Shown: piece by piece, positions 1 through 8,530 of the stretch
Layout of the letters: each line of letters opens with the position of its first letter
Numbering within the stretch: position 1 is the stretch's first letter
Assembly (NCBI GenBank): GCA_934215455.1
Contig: CAKPZX010000021.1
Coordinates: 1-28,595 of the forward strand
Direction of reading: 5' to 3'
Origin: an uncultured Streptococcus sp.
Lineage (GTDB): Bacteria; Bacillota; Bacilli; Lactobacillales; Streptococcaceae
Length of the DNA: 28,595 nucleotides
Notes under the pieces: model-generated
Seen by the model: the letters and a program-made list of their open reading frames with translations, nothing else
The model's database searches: none
Told to the model about the DNA's origin: nothing
Translations under genes and position numbers: made by a program

Positions 1-4
1 AGTA

Positions 5-42
5 GGGCTGTAAAAGCTGATGAAATCAGCTTAGTAGAGCCC
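5..42. repeat. Nested inverted repeat upstream of murF
   Basis: An 8-bp perfect stem (AAGCTGAT 14-21 with ATCAGCTT 25-32, 3-nt loop) sits inside an outer GGGCT/AGCCC pair (5-9 with 38-42). No coding frame is evident in bases 1-86. The following bases (about 43-70) look to me like an intergenic sequence that recurs in oral streptococci, but only one copy is present here, so the repeat call is inference. Confidence 0.35.
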
Positions 43-86
43 ACTCAACCACTGCGTCTTGCTCGACAATCCAAAAACAATCAAGA

Positions 87-117
87 GGCTAGGACTTCTG
101 TCCCAGCCACTTTTTTT
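87..117 (+). terminator. Rho-independent terminator before murF
   Basis: Stem GGCTAGGAC (87-95) pairs with GTCCCAGCC (100-108) with one A/C mismatch and a TTCT loop. A run of seven T follows at 111-117. It should end transcription of whatever gene lies left of the window. Confidence 0.7.
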
Positions 118-130
118 GTGGTCTAGAATA

Positions 131-139
131 TGGTATAAT
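131..139 (+). promoter_or_regulatory. Extended -10 promoter of the murF operon
   Basis: TGGTATAAT (131-139) fits TGnTATAAT. The -35 position 17 bases upstream is only a T-run shared with the preceding terminator, so the extended -10 must carry the promoter. The predicted leader to the murF ATG at 203 is about 58 nt. Confidence 0.65.
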
Positions 140-202
140 GAGAAGAATTTGATAGGAGCGTCCAAATTTTTGAAGACGCCACGGAGAACTGAGGAGTCGG
201 AT

Positions 203-1573
203 ATGAATCTCACATTACATGAAGTTGCTCATCTAGTACATGCAAAAAATGATATCAGCCAATTTGAAGATGTGGCCCTCGTCAAGCCGGAATTTGACAG
301 TCGTTTGATTGGGCCTGGAGACCTTTTTGTTCCCTTAAAGGGAGCGCGTGATGGTCATGACTTTATTGAGACTGCTTTTGAAAACGGAGCCGTAGCCACT
401 TTTTCAGAGAAAGTGGTAGAAGGCCACCCTTATATTTTGGTGGAAGATGTTTTGAGCGCTTTTCAAACATTGGCTGCAGCCTATCTTCAAAAGACAAAAG
501 TGGATGTTTTTGCAGTGACGGGGTCAAATGGTAAAACCACCACAAAAGATATGTTGGCACAGCTTTTGTCCACTACTTACCTAACCTATAAAACACAAGG
601 AAACTATAACAACGAAATTGGTCTTCCTTATACGGTTTTGCATATGCCAGAAGGGACAGACAAACTGGTCCTTGAAATGGGGCAAGACCATCTAGGAGAT
701 ATCCATCTCTTGTCAGAACTGGCGCATCCAAAAGCTGCTATTGTCACCTTGATTGGGGAAGCCCATTTGGAATTCTTTAAAGATCGAAGTGAGATCGCAA
801 AAGGAAAACTCCAGATTGCGGACGGGATGCCAGAAGGTGGCCTTCTGGTAGTTCCAGCTGATCCGATCGTGAATGCCTACCTCCCTGAAAAGCAAACAGT
901 GGTCCGCTTTGGTCCAGACGAGGAGATTTTTATTACCGAGTTAATCGAGCGAAAGGATAGCTTAACTTTCCGAGCTAATTTCTTAGAAGAAGCGATTGAT
1001 CTTCCAGTAACAGGAAAATACAATGCGACCAATGCTATGATTGCAGCTTATGTTGCTTTGAAAGAAGGAGTGAGTGAAGCTGCAATTCGTGATAGTTTTG
1101 AAACCTTGCAATTGACGCGCAACCGGACAGAATGGAAGAAGGCCAGTAACGGAGCGGATATCCTATCCGATGTTTACAATGCTAACCCAACGGCTATGCG
1201 CCTAATCTTAGAAACTTTCTCCACCATTCCTGCTAATCCAAATGGTCGAAAATTAGCCGTCCTGGCAGATATGAAAGAACTAGGGGAGCAATCGGTAGAT
1301 CTGCACGACCAAATGATTCTTAGCCTCTCGCCGGATGTTTTGGATACGGTTATTTTCTATGGCCAAGACATTTCAGGATTGGCTCAGTTAGCGAGTCAGA
1401 TGTTCCCACTCGGACATGTCTATTATTTCAAGAAGACAGCTGAGGAAGACCAGTTTGAGGACATGGTCAAACAAGTCAAGGAAAGCTTGAAAGAGCAAGA
1501 CCAAATCCTCATCAAGGGAAGCAATTCCATGAATCTAGCCAAATTGGTAGAGGAGTTGGAGAATGGCGAGTAA
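203..1573 (+). CDS. murF: UDP-N-acetylmuramoyl-tripeptide--D-alanyl-D-alanine ligase MurF
   Basis: MurF joins D-Ala-D-Ala to UDP-MurNAc-tripeptide using ATP, the last cytoplasmic step of the peptidoglycan precursor. The 456-residue product has the Mur-ligase order: an N-terminal UDP-substrate domain (about 1-100), a central ATPase domain with the P-loop VTGSNGKTT (residues 106-113), NNEIGLPYTVL after it, and a C-terminal ligase domain containing LTRNRTEW and DVYNANPTAM. Length is normal for the family. The frame is open back to base 59, but the ATG at 203 is preferred because GAGGAG (191-196) lies at proper distance and it gives the usual N-terminus. The promoter is at 131-139. The 3' end overlaps the Nudix gene by 11 bases (1563-1573), suggesting translational coupling. 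Confidence 0.97.
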   Translation: MNLTLHEVAHLVHAKNDISQFEDVALVKPEFDSRLIGPGDLFVPLKGARDGHDFIETAFENGAVATFSEKVVEGHPYILVEDVLSAFQTLAAAYLQKTKVDVFAVTGSNGKTTTKDMLAQLLSTTYLTYKTQGNYNNEIGLPYTVLHMPEGTDKLVLEMGQDHLGDIHLLSELAHPKAAIVTLIGEAHLEFFKDRSEIAKGKLQIADGMPEGGLLVVPADPIVNAYLPEKQTVVRFGPDEEIFITELIERKDSLTFRANFLEEAIDLPVTGKYNATNAMIAAYVALKEGVSEAAIRDSFETLQLTRNRTEWKKASNGADILSDVYNANPTAMRLILETFSTIPANPNGRKLAVLADMKELGEQSVDLHDQMILSLSPDVLDTVIFYGQDISGLAQLASQMFPLGHVYYFKKTAEEDQFEDMVKQVKESLKEQDQILIKGSNSMNLAKLVEELENGE

Positions 1574-2174
1574 TAATGTACTGAAGAACATTCAGCGCTT
1601 GATTTCAATCACCAATACAGGATTAGCGTTCTCAAAAGATCCATTTGATCAAGAGCGCTATCAGGATATTCGTGAAATTTTACAGGATCTTGTGAGAGAA
1701 ACGACTGATCTGAATCCACAAGAATTATCGGATTTGTTTCGACCGACAAACTATTATGACACCCCCTTAATTGATGTTAGGGCTTGGATTGTCAAAGATA
1801 GAAAACTTTGTCTGGTGAAAGGTCAGGGAGAAGAGACCTGGGCTTTGCCAGGTGGTTTTGGTGAGGTTGGCTATTCTCCTAAAGAAAATATTTTAAAGGA
1901 AATCCAGGAAGAAACGGGCTATGTAGCACGTGTCAATCGGTTGTTGGCAGTATTTGATACCAATCGCTACCAATTGCAAAGTCGCCAATATGTGAAATTG
2001 GTATTTGAATGTGAATTGCTGGATGGAAGTTTTCAACAGAATCAGGAAATTTCCGACCTTGCCTTTTTTGAGAGAGAGAAAATGCCTGCTCTTTCTACCA
2101 AGCGCAATACAGAAGAACAGTTGAACTTCCTTTGGGAGGTTTATGATGGGAAACGAGATTTGTATTGTGATTAA
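1563..2174 (+). CDS. Nudix hydrolase with N-terminal NUDIX_N2-type domain
   Basis: A 203-residue protein with a helical N-terminal domain (about 1-60) and a Nudix fold after it. The Nudix box is at residues 98-120 (GFGEVGYSP...KEIQEETGY). The first box Glu is replaced by Tyr and the Arg of REUxEE by Lys; as I recall, G-x-x-D/E-V-G-Y/L followed by KE is typical of this N2 subfamily, whose members act on ADP-ribose or CDP-choline-like nucleoside diphosphates. The essential EExG core is intact. The substrate cannot be read from sequence. The start ATG overlaps the murF end, so it should be co-transcribed and coupled; the Nudix gene beside murF recalls the pneumococcal order. A gap of 29 bases leads to the next gene. 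Confidence 0.88.
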   Translation: MASNNVLKNIQRLISITNTGLAFSKDPFDQERYQDIREILQDLVRETTDLNPQELSDLFRPTNYYDTPLIDVRAWIVKDRKLCLVKGQGEETWALPGGFGEVGYSPKENILKEIQEETGYVARVNRLLAVFDTNRYQLQSRQYVKLVFECELLDGSFQQNQEISDLAFFEREKMPALSTKRNTEEQLNFLWEVYDGKRDLYCD

Positions 2175-2203
2175 AAACGATTTATAAATTAAAGGGATAT
2201 AAA

Positions 2204-2905
2204 ATGACACTTTGGGATTTATTGTTTACGAACCAAAAATCAGCCCCGCCTGAATTTGGGCTCTGGTATTTCATTCTACCAGCTTCTTTGTTGGTGGTTG
2301 GTTACTTTTCCATCAGATATGCGCAGTCAAAAAGCTACCAGCGCTTTTGGTACTGGGCACAATTGATTCAAGTCTTGACCATCAATGCTTGGTATATTCT
2401 AGCCCACATGCCTTTGACAGATAATTTGCCTTTTTATCATTGTCGCTTGGCCATGCTTGCAATTCTCTTTGCACCGAGAGGGACCTATATCAAGCAATAT
2501 TTTGCCTTGTTGGGAGTTCTAGGATCCATTGCGGCCTTGGTTTATCCAGCCTTTGACCCCTTCCCCTTCCCTCATATTACTGTGCTCAATCTGATTTTTA
2601 GTCACTGGGCCTTGTTTGCCAATAGTTTGATTTACCTGCAAGATTTTTATCAGTCGGAAAAACAAGACAGCCTACGAATTGTTAAGATCACCTTTGGCAT
2701 GAATGCAGTCATCTTTTTGGTCAATCTCTTGACCAGAGGAGATTACGGCTTCTTAAAGCGTCCACCAATCATTGGAGACCACGGTGCTCTCTTGAACTAC
2801 CTCTTGGTCAGCATCGTGATGGTGGCAGGTATTTGCTTGGTCAATCAACGCTATAAATACAAATACAAGATGGTCGAAGAGAGTATCGTTTCGCGTTCAG
2901 AATAA
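2204..2905 (+). CDS. TIGR02206/TMEM164-like membrane protein, copy 1
   Basis: First of three tandem paralogues. It has 233 residues and about six to seven hydrophobic segments. Family landmarks are LPFYHCRLAM (residues 75-84, Cys80), YPAFDPFPFPHIT (114-126), IFSHWALF (131-138, His134) and a late GDYGFLKRPPIIGDHG motif. These match the TIGR02206/YwaF family, which belongs with eukaryotic TMEM164. Human TMEM164 has been reported as a cysteine-dependent acyltransferase making ether phospholipids; whether the bacterial branch shares this activity is unknown to me. The Cys here occupies the position of the family's LPLHLC motif (my alignment by eye). It lies in the murF operon with no terminator between. 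The start is set by AAAGGGA upstream and by the N-terminus MTLWDLLFT, shared with copy 2. Confidence 0.82.
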   Translation: MTLWDLLFTNQKSAPPEFGLWYFILPASLLVVGYFSIRYAQSKSYQRFWYWAQLIQVLTINAWYILAHMPLTDNLPFYHCRLAMLAILFAPRGTYIKQYFALLGVLGSIAALVYPAFDPFPFPHITVLNLIFSHWALFANSLIYLQDFYQSEKQDSLRIVKITFGMNAVIFLVNLLTRGDYGFLKRPPIIGDHGALLNYLLVSIVMVAGICLVNQRYKYKYKMVEESIVSRSE

Positions 2906-2930
2906 AAAGAGCAGATAAGGGAAAGAAATC

Positions 2931-3617
2931 ATGACACTTTGGGACTTATTTTTTACCAGTCAACCAACGGCTCCTCCTCAATTGGGGGCTTGGTATTTCT
3001 TATTGCCGACTTCATTGGTAGTAGTGGGAGTTCTGTCCATTCGATTTGCTCACTCTAAAGGCTACCAAAACTTTTGGTATTGGGGGCAGTTGATACAACT
3101 GCTCATCATCAACTCTTGGTATCTAGCTGCTCGCTTGCCTCTTTCAGAGAGTCTTCCCTTCTATCATAGCCGGATGGCCATGTGGATTATTCTCTTAGCT
3201 CCTAAGGGCAGCTTCAAGCAATATTTTGCTCTCGTGGGAGTCTTTGGCTCCATTATGGCCTTGGTTCATCCCGTTTTTTATCCCTACCCTTTTCCTCACG
3301 TTTCCTCGATCAACAATGTCTTTGGTCACTGGGCTCTCTTGGCCAACTGTTTGATCTATCTGGTTCAATCCTACCAGGTGGAAGAGGGGGCTGTTTGGAA
3401 AATCTGTCAGATGACCTTTGGGGTCAATGCCATTATTCAGCTTGCCAATCTCGCAACAGGTGGGAACTACGGCTTTATGCGTCGCCCTCCTGTGATCGGT
3501 GACCATGGCCTTGTGTTCAACTATTTGATTGTGACAGTTCTCATGACGGGGACACTGATTTTCATCAATACGATCGTTCAGTACAGTAAGAAAAGAAGAA
3601 TACCTAAATCTGTTTAA
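2931..3617 (+). CDS. TIGR02206/TMEM164-like membrane protein, copy 2 (motif Cys replaced by Ser)
   Basis: Second paralogue, 228 residues. It is very close to copy 1: both begin MTLWDL-FT and align without gaps for the first 90 residues. It differs where the others agree. The motif reads LPFYHSRMAM, with Ser80 (codon AGC, 3168-3170) instead of Cys, and the DP of YPxFDP is YP (Tyr117 instead of Asp). The His of FGHWALL (His133) and the GGNYGFMRRPPVIGDHG motif remain. No frameshift or stop is present, so this is an intact gene, perhaps with altered or lost catalysis. AAGGGAAAG precedes the ATG. The gap is 25 bases after copy 1 and 13 before copy 3, so the three are surely one transcript. Confidence 0.82.
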   Translation: MTLWDLFFTSQPTAPPQLGAWYFLLPTSLVVVGVLSIRFAHSKGYQNFWYWGQLIQLLIINSWYLAARLPLSESLPFYHSRMAMWIILLAPKGSFKQYFALVGVFGSIMALVHPVFYPYPFPHVSSINNVFGHWALLANCLIYLVQSYQVEEGAVWKICQMTFGVNAIIQLANLATGGNYGFMRRPPVIGDHGLVFNYLIVTVLMTGTLIFINTIVQYSKKRRIPKSV

Positions 3618-3630
3618 ATAAGGAGATTTT

Positions 3631-4311
3631 ATGCATCATTTTTTCACTACAGAATCAACAGCACCACCAGCAATCTCAGCACTTTGGTATAGTGTGATGG
3701 TCTTGTTCGTTGTGACAGCGATCATGATGTCACTTCGCTATTATCAGAATGAGCAATTTCGCAAATGCTTTCAATACTTACAAGGCTTCCAGTTAATTTG
3801 CTTGTATCTTTGGTATTTTGCTTACCACATTCCTTGGTCCAATAGCTTACCATTTTATCATTGCCGTTTGGCCATGTTTGCGGTCTTGTTTTTACCAGAC
3901 CGCTGGAAAAGCAAACAGTTCTTTGCCTTGATGGGAGTGAGTGGAGCCATCTTTGCTTTAGGCTATCCAGTCTTTGATCCCTATACTTTCCCTCATATTA
4001 CGAGCTTTTCTTTCCTCCTCGGACATTACTGTCTCCTCATCAATTCCTTGATTTATCTCTTGAGATGGTATGATCGAAACCTCTTAAAAAATAGTCAGAT
4101 TGTTCTCTATACCTTTGCCTTAGATTTATTCCTGGTTGGAGTCAATCAATTGACAGGAGGAAATTATGGCTTGATGGCTCGTCCTCCGATTATGAGAGGG
4201 GATAAGGTGTGGCTCAATTATCTGGTTGTATCCAGTATTTTAGCCCTTGCTTTATTACTCTTTAATCAGTTCTTCAGTCGCAGAAGTGAGCGGGTGAAAG
4301 TGAGAAAATAA
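3631..4311 (+). CDS. TIGR02206/TMEM164-like membrane protein, copy 3
   Basis: Third and most divergent paralogue, 226 residues, starting MHHFFTTESTAPP. It keeps LPFYHCRLAM (Cys78), YPVFDPYTFPHIT (112-124), the His of LLGHYCLL (His132) and GGNYGLMARPPIMRGD, where the usual IIGDHG is altered. Several hydrophobic segments place it in the membrane. A good site, AAGGAG, lies 6 bases before the ATG. It is the last gene of the murF cluster before the hairpin at 4322-4352. Function is unassigned; see copy 1 for the family link. The three copies differ enough to rule out a very recent duplication. Confidence 0.82.
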   Translation: MHHFFTTESTAPPAISALWYSVMVLFVVTAIMMSLRYYQNEQFRKCFQYLQGFQLICLYLWYFAYHIPWSNSLPFYHCRLAMFAVLFLPDRWKSKQFFALMGVSGAIFALGYPVFDPYTFPHITSFSFLLGHYCLLINSLIYLLRWYDRNLLKNSQIVLYTFALDLFLVGVNQLTGGNYGLMARPPIMRGDKVWLNYLVVSSILALALLLFNQFFSRRSERVKVRK

Positions 4312-4321
4312 CAAGTAGGAA

Positions 4322-4352
4322 GGTTGGGACATCTCGGTCTCAACCCTGTTTT
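4322..4352 (+). terminator. Terminator after the membrane-protein cluster
   Basis: Stem GGTTGGGAC (4322-4330) and GTCTCAACC (4337-4345), fully paired with one G-T wobble, 6-nt loop, then CTGTTTT. It resembles the hairpin at 87-117. The T-run is short, so read-through into the DUF2207 gene 18 bases on is possible. Confidence 0.6.
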
Positions 4353-4369
4353 ATATTAAAGGAGAATAT

Positions 4370-6295
4370 ATGAAGCGTTTCTTGCTAATGATTTCCCTCA
4401 TTTGGAGTTTGGTTTGTACAATCACGATCGCACATGCAGATGATGAAGTTCGCTATTCGATTGAATCCTATGTAGGACACCTCCAATTGCAGGAAGATAG
4501 CGAAGCAACATTTACACAAGAGATTACCTATCAGTTTCAGACAGGCTATCATGGTCAATATGTGACTCTAGGAAGCGCAGATCCTCTTCCAAAAGGGTTT
4601 AAGATTCATCGTCATCCTGAGGTGGAAGCCTATGTGGATGGGGAAAAACGTGAGATTCGTGTAGAGGAGACAGATCTGGAAGATGGTCGTCAATTAAAAA
4701 TATACAATGCCCGTATCGTCGGTGGCACGGTCAAGATCAAAGTAAAATGGAAGATTGATCATCTCTTGACTTTCTACAAGGATATTGCAGAACTGAATTG
4801 GTTTCCTATTTCAGATGGAGATGAGAAAGTCGCGAAATTAGATTTTTATGTGGATGGCTTGAATGACAAGCAGGGAAAACTGTATGCCCATACTGGTTAC
4901 TTTAATCCACCAGCCCAAGTCGAACGGACTGCAACTGGTTATCATATTTGGACAAAGGATTTTCCCAAAAATGGTAAGCTCGAACTGCATGCCTATTGGC
5001 CAATGACAGAGGCCCTGCGTCGAGACCAAGCAAATGAGATTAACAAGGGAAATGGAAAAGAGAAATTTCTCAAAAAAGAAAAATCCATTGAACAAAAAAC
5101 ATTCTTTTATCGGACCCTTCTACTCAAGGTCGTTCCAATTGTATCGGTTCTTTTATTTATCCTAGCTTTCATTCCATGGATTCGGTATTTTATCAGTACC
5201 AGAACTCGTCGAATTTCAAAAGGAGTACGATTATACGAACCACCACAGAATTTACCTCCTCTTGTCCTAGCTAAGGCACTGTATCAACTTGATTTTGAAC
5301 GGATGGTGATGTCTAGAGAGAAGGGGCAACTAAAATTTAATCATCTCATCCAGGCAACCATGTTAGATCTTATTGATCGAGGAAATCTTCGGTTGACTAG
5401 GGATGAAAATGGGGAAACCTTGACCTGTCTCCATTATGAAGGCTTGGCTGATTTTGAATTAAAGTTTATTGAGATGATTTTTGATCAAGAATCTGAAATC
5501 AATATCAGTGAGGTATTCTCAAAATATAAAATTGATAAAGTAGCCCTAAAAAAAGACTTTCGAGCTGCTAAATCAGACACGCAACGAGACCGTATTCGAA
5601 AGATCGGAAATGAAGTTCAATCCCTTTTAAAAAAGGATGCCCAGCAATTGTCAAAAGGTGTAGAGAAGGAAATTGCAAAATTAGGATTGCCCTCTTATTT
5701 TAGAGACTTAACTGAAAAAGAAGAAGCTTTTTCAAAAACAGGTTGCGCCCTACATTTCTGGCTCTTACTGATCTTATTTGTGAGCATGTGTTTCTTATCT
5801 CTCGGATTTGGATCACACCTATCTTCCTTCTATTTTTGGATCATTTTACTTTTGGTTTTGTTATTCATTCCATTTTATATTCTTGTGAAAATTCGCGAAG
5901 ATCATCTTCAATCTTTAGAGAACTTGGATGCACAATTTGAATGGATGGCCTTTCGAAATATGATCGAAAGTATTCCAAATTTCAACCAAGCGGAACTGGA
6001 GAGTGTTGTCCTATGGAATCGTATCTTAGTCTATGCAACTATGTATGGTCAAGCTAAAAAAGTGAGTCAGGTACTCAAAAATCATCAGATTTCCTTACCA
6101 TATGAGAATTGGGATGCTGTTGTTTGGATAACGACCTCTTCAAATTCCTTCTTAGACGGCTCTACCTTAATGAGTTATGCTGATGATTCCTATAGCGTTT
6201 CAAGCTTCTCTATCAACTCTTCAGATGGCAGTGGCGGCGTTGACGGCGGTGGATTCTCTGGCGGAGGCGGTGGCGGAGGATTTGGAGCCTTCTAA
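4370..6295 (+). CDS. DUF2207 membrane protein with Gly-rich C-terminus
   Basis: A 641-residue exported membrane protein of the DUF2207 family. It starts with a signal peptide (residues about 1-24, ending AHADDE), followed by a beta-rich extracellular region (25-240) that has the DUF2207 pattern of a YSIESYVGHLQL opening and repeated strands. A transmembrane segment lies near 245-272, then a cytoplasmic region (275-460), two more membrane segments (about 462-480 and 485-507), and a C-terminal tail ending in an unbroken Gly-rich stretch (about 620-641, GGGFSGGGG...FGAF). The Gly-rich end is typical of the family. The biological role is unknown. AAAGGAG precedes the ATG by 7 bases. I see no strong promoter of its own, so it may rely on read-through or a weak site near 4350. 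Confidence 0.85.
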   Translation: MKRFLLMISLIWSLVCTITIAHADDEVRYSIESYVGHLQLQEDSEATFTQEITYQFQTGYHGQYVTLGSADPLPKGFKIHRHPEVEAYVDGEKREIRVEETDLEDGRQLKIYNARIVGGTVKIKVKWKIDHLLTFYKDIAELNWFPISDGDEKVAKLDFYVDGLNDKQGKLYAHTGYFNPPAQVERTATGYHIWTKDFPKNGKLELHAYWPMTEALRRDQANEINKGNGKEKFLKKEKSIEQKTFFYRTLLLKVVPIVSVLLFILAFIPWIRYFISTRTRRISKGVRLYEPPQNLPPLVLAKALYQLDFERMVMSREKGQLKFNHLIQATMLDLIDRGNLRLTRDENGETLTCLHYEGLADFELKFIEMIFDQESEINISEVFSKYKIDKVALKKDFRAAKSDTQRDRIRKIGNEVQSLLKKDAQQLSKGVEKEIAKLGLPSYFRDLTEKEEAFSKTGCALHFWLLLILFVSMCFLSLGFGSHLSSFYFWIILLLVLLFIPFYILVKIREDHLQSLENLDAQFEWMAFRNMIESIPNFNQAELESVVLWNRILVYATMYGQAKKVSQVLKNHQISLPYENWDAVVWITTSSNSFLDGSTLMSYADDSYSVSSFSINSSDGSGGVDGGGFSGGGGGGGFGAF

Positions 6296-6310
6296 TAGTC
6301 ATGATAAGAG

Positions 6311-6342
6311 GACTAGAATCTATGGATTTTAGTCTTTCTTTT
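6311..6342 (+). terminator. Terminator after the DUF2207 gene
   Basis: GACTAGAATC (6311-6320) pairs with GATTTTAGTC (6325-6334) through one G-T wobble, tetraloop TATG, followed by TTTCTTTTT. Confidence 0.75.
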
Positions 6343-6364
6343 TGCTCTCAAAGAAGAATCATCG

Positions 6365-6393
6365 TTGAAAAAAGTGCCTATTTTCGCTATAAT
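6365..6393 (+). promoter_or_regulatory. Promoter of prfC
   Basis: TTGAAA (6365-6370), 17-bp spacer, TATAAT (6388-6393). This is a near-consensus sigma-A promoter, giving a leader of about 80 nt before the prfC ATG. Confidence 0.8.
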
Positions 6394-6480
6394 AGGACAG
6401 ATAGAGAAATTGAGGAGAAATCCGATGTAGAGATGAATTTGTAAATTTATCAAAAAATAAGAAGAGAAAGAATTAGGAAC

Positions 6481-8028
6481 ATGAACGTACAAGAAGAAAT
6501 TAAAAAACGCCGTACCTTTGCTATCATCTCCCACCCGGATGCTGGTAAAACGACGATTACTGAGCAGTTGCTCTACTTTGGTGGGGAGATTCGGGAAGCC
6601 GGTACTGTCAAAGGGAAGAAAACAGGAAACTTTGCTAAATCCGACTGGATGGACATTGAGAAACAACGTGGGATTTCGGTAACCTCATCTGTCATGCAGT
6701 TTGACTACGATGGAAAACGCGTTAATATCCTAGATACCCCAGGGCACGAGGACTTCTCAGAAGATACTTACCGGACCTTGATGGCGGTGGATGCGGCGGT
6801 TATGGTCGTAGACTCTGCCAAAGGGATCGAGGCTCAAACCAAGAAATTATTTGAAGTTGTCAAACACCGTGGCATTCCAGTCTTCACCTTTATGAACAAG
6901 CTGGACCGTGATGGTCGTGAGCCATTGGACCTCTTGCAAGAATTGGAAGAAGTCTTGGGCATCGCAAGTTACCCAATGAACTGGCCGATCGGGATGGGGA
7001 AAGCCTTTGAGGGGCTTTACGACCTCTATAATCAACGCTTGGAACTCTACAAAGGGGATGAACGCTTTGCGAGTCTAGAAGATGGAGACAAGCTCTTTGC
7101 CAACAATCCATTCTATGAACAAGTGAAAGACGATATCGAACTTTTGCAAGAAGCTGGAAATGAATTCTCAGAAGAAGCCATCCTTGCGGGTGAATTAACA
7201 CCAGTCTTCTTCGGATCCGCTTTGACCAACTTTGGAGTACAGACTTTCTTGGAGACTTTCCTCAAGTTTGCTCCAGAACCACACGGCCACAAGAAGACCG
7301 ATGGAGAAATGGTCGATCCTTATGACAAGGATTTCTCAGGATTTGTCTTTAAAATCCAAGCCAACATGGACCCTCGTCACCGTGACCGGATTGCCTTTGT
7401 GCGGATCGTATCTGGTGAATTTGAGCGTGGGATGAGTGTCAACCTGCCTCGTACTGGTAAGGGCGCGAAACTCTCTAATGTCACCCAGTTTATGGCCGAA
7501 AGCCGTGAGAATGTCAGCAATGCCGTAGCAGGAGACATCATCGGGGTCTATGATACTGGTACTTATCAGGTTGGAGATACGCTGACAGTTGGTAAAAACA
7601 AGTTCGAATTTGAACCACTGCCAACCTTTACGCCTGAAATTTTCATGAAGGTGTCTGCCAAGAACGTCATGAAGCAAAAATCCTTCCACAAAGGGATTGA
7701 GCAATTGGTGCAAGAAGGAGCCATCCAGCTTTATACCAACTACCAAACAGGTGAATACATGTTGGGTGCTGTCGGGCAACTTCAGTTTGAAGTCTTTAAA
7801 CACCGCATGGAAAATGAATACAATGCTGAAGTGGTCATGAGCCCAATGGGTAAAAAGACTGTTCGCTGGATCAAACCAGAAGACTTAGATGAGCGCATGT
7901 CTTCAAGCCGAAATATCTTGGCCAAGGATCGCTTTGACCAGCCAGTCTTCCTCTTTGAAAATGACTTTGCCCTCCGTTGGTTTGCGGACAAGTATCCTGA
8001 TGTTGAGTTGGAAGAAAAGATGGGATAA
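6481..8028 (+). CDS. prfC: Peptide chain release factor 3 (RF3)
   Basis: RF3 is a translational GTPase that recycles RF1/RF2 from the ribosome after peptide release. The 515-residue product carries G1 SHPDAGKTT (17-25), a switch region with RGISVTSSV (63-71), G3 DTPGHEDF (85-92) and G4 NKLD (139-142). EF-Tu-like domain II and the RF3-specific C-terminal domain follow ([16 protein letters not shown] and [12 protein letters not shown] segments are visible). Length is normal. The start ATG gives the expected [15 protein letters not shown] opening; the Shine-Dalgarno is weak (AGGA at about 6474). It has its own promoter at 6365-6393 and a hairpin after the stop, so it is probably monocistronic with some read-through. 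Confidence 0.97.
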   Translation: MNVQEEIKKRRTFAIISHPDAGKTTITEQLLYFGGEIREAGTVKGKKTGNFAKSDWMDIEKQRGISVTSSVMQFDYDGKRVNILDTPGHEDFSEDTYRTLMAVDAAVMVVDSAKGIEAQTKKLFEVVKHRGIPVFTFMNKLDRDGREPLDLLQELEEVLGIASYPMNWPIGMGKAFEGLYDLYNQRLELYKGDERFASLEDGDKLFANNPFYEQVKDDIELLQEAGNEFSEEAILAGELTPVFFGSALTNFGVQTFLETFLKFAPEPHGHKKTDGEMVDPYDKDFSGFVFKIQANMDPRHRDRIAFVRIVSGEFERGMSVNLPRTGKGAKLSNVTQFMAESRENVSNAVAGDIIGVYDTGTYQVGDTLTVGKNKFEFEPLPTFTPEIFMKVSAKNVMKQKSFHKGIEQLVQEGAIQLYTNYQTGEYMLGAVGQLQFEVFKHRMENEYNAEVVMSPMGKKTVRWIKPEDLDERMSSSRNILAKDRFDQPVFLFENDFALRWFADKYPDVELEEKMG

Positions 8029-8066
8029 GGAACGTTTTCAAAACCGATCCAGAACAATAGAAATAA

Positions 8067-8096
8067 GAAAACGGAAACTTATCCGTTTTCGCTTTT
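8067..8096 (+). terminator. Hairpin between prfC and the PH-domain gene
   Basis: Perfect 9-bp stem GAAAACGGA (8067-8075) and TCCGTTTTC (8082-8090), 6-nt loop, then GCTTTT. The T-run is short and the next ribosome site follows at once, so it may be a partial terminator. Confidence 0.55.
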
Positions 8097-8108
8097 AAAG
8101 GAGAAATG

Positions 8109-8489
8109 ATGGGACTATTAAGTGGTTTGATGGGCAATGCCTCTCAAAAAAATGTTGACAAAGTAGAAAGAGATCTGGAAGATATCTTGGTGCCTGGAGA
8201 GCAAGTTACTCTCGCTTTTAGCCTGATTCGTGATTTGATCGTCTTTACCGAGTTTCGTTTGATCTTGGTGGATAAGCAAGGAGTAACAGGAAAGAAAACA
8301 TCCTACAAATCCCTTCCTTATCGCTCTATCTCTCGTTTTTCAGTGGAAACTTCCGGTCATTTTGATTTGGATGCTGAATTAAAAATCTGGGTTTCTTCTG
8401 CAGTGGAGCCTTCAGAAGTGTTACAATTCAAGAGTGACAGTAGCGTCATTGAAATCCAACAAGCATTAGCCAGTGCGGTCTTTAAATAA
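8109..8489 (+). CDS. Small PH-domain protein (YvbH / bPH type)
   Basis: A 126-residue soluble protein matching my memory of the bacterial pleckstrin-homology family found in YvbH and similar short proteins: an N-terminal helix (MGLLSGLMGNASQKN), then DILVPGEQVTLAFSLIRDLIVFTEFRLILVDKQG, the SYKSLPYRSISRFSVET strand pair, and a C-terminal helix EIQQALASAVF. Two ATGs are adjacent (8106 and 8109). GGAG at 8100-8103 is only 2 bases from the first and 5 from the second, so 8109 is chosen. The function of these proteins is not established. It lies 41 bases upstream of corA with no terminator between, so co-transcription is likely. Confidence 0.8.
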   Translation: MGLLSGLMGNASQKNVDKVERDLEDILVPGEQVTLAFSLIRDLIVFTEFRLILVDKQGVTGKKTSYKSLPYRSISRFSVETSGHFDLDAELKIWVSSAVEPSEVLQFKSDSSVIEIQQALASAVFK

Positions 8490-8530
8490 AAAAATCATTT
8501 TGATAGAGAACACTTGAGAAAGGAGACAGA

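Noticed and set aside
59..202. N-terminal extension of murF by 48 codons
   Set aside because: It runs through the terminator at 87-117 and the promoter at 131-139. The family-like N-terminus and ribosome site point to 203.
5226..5241. Com-box-like TACGATTA and TACGAACC inside the DUF2207 gene
   Set aside because: Each differs from TACGAATA at two or more positions and no gene start lies downstream.
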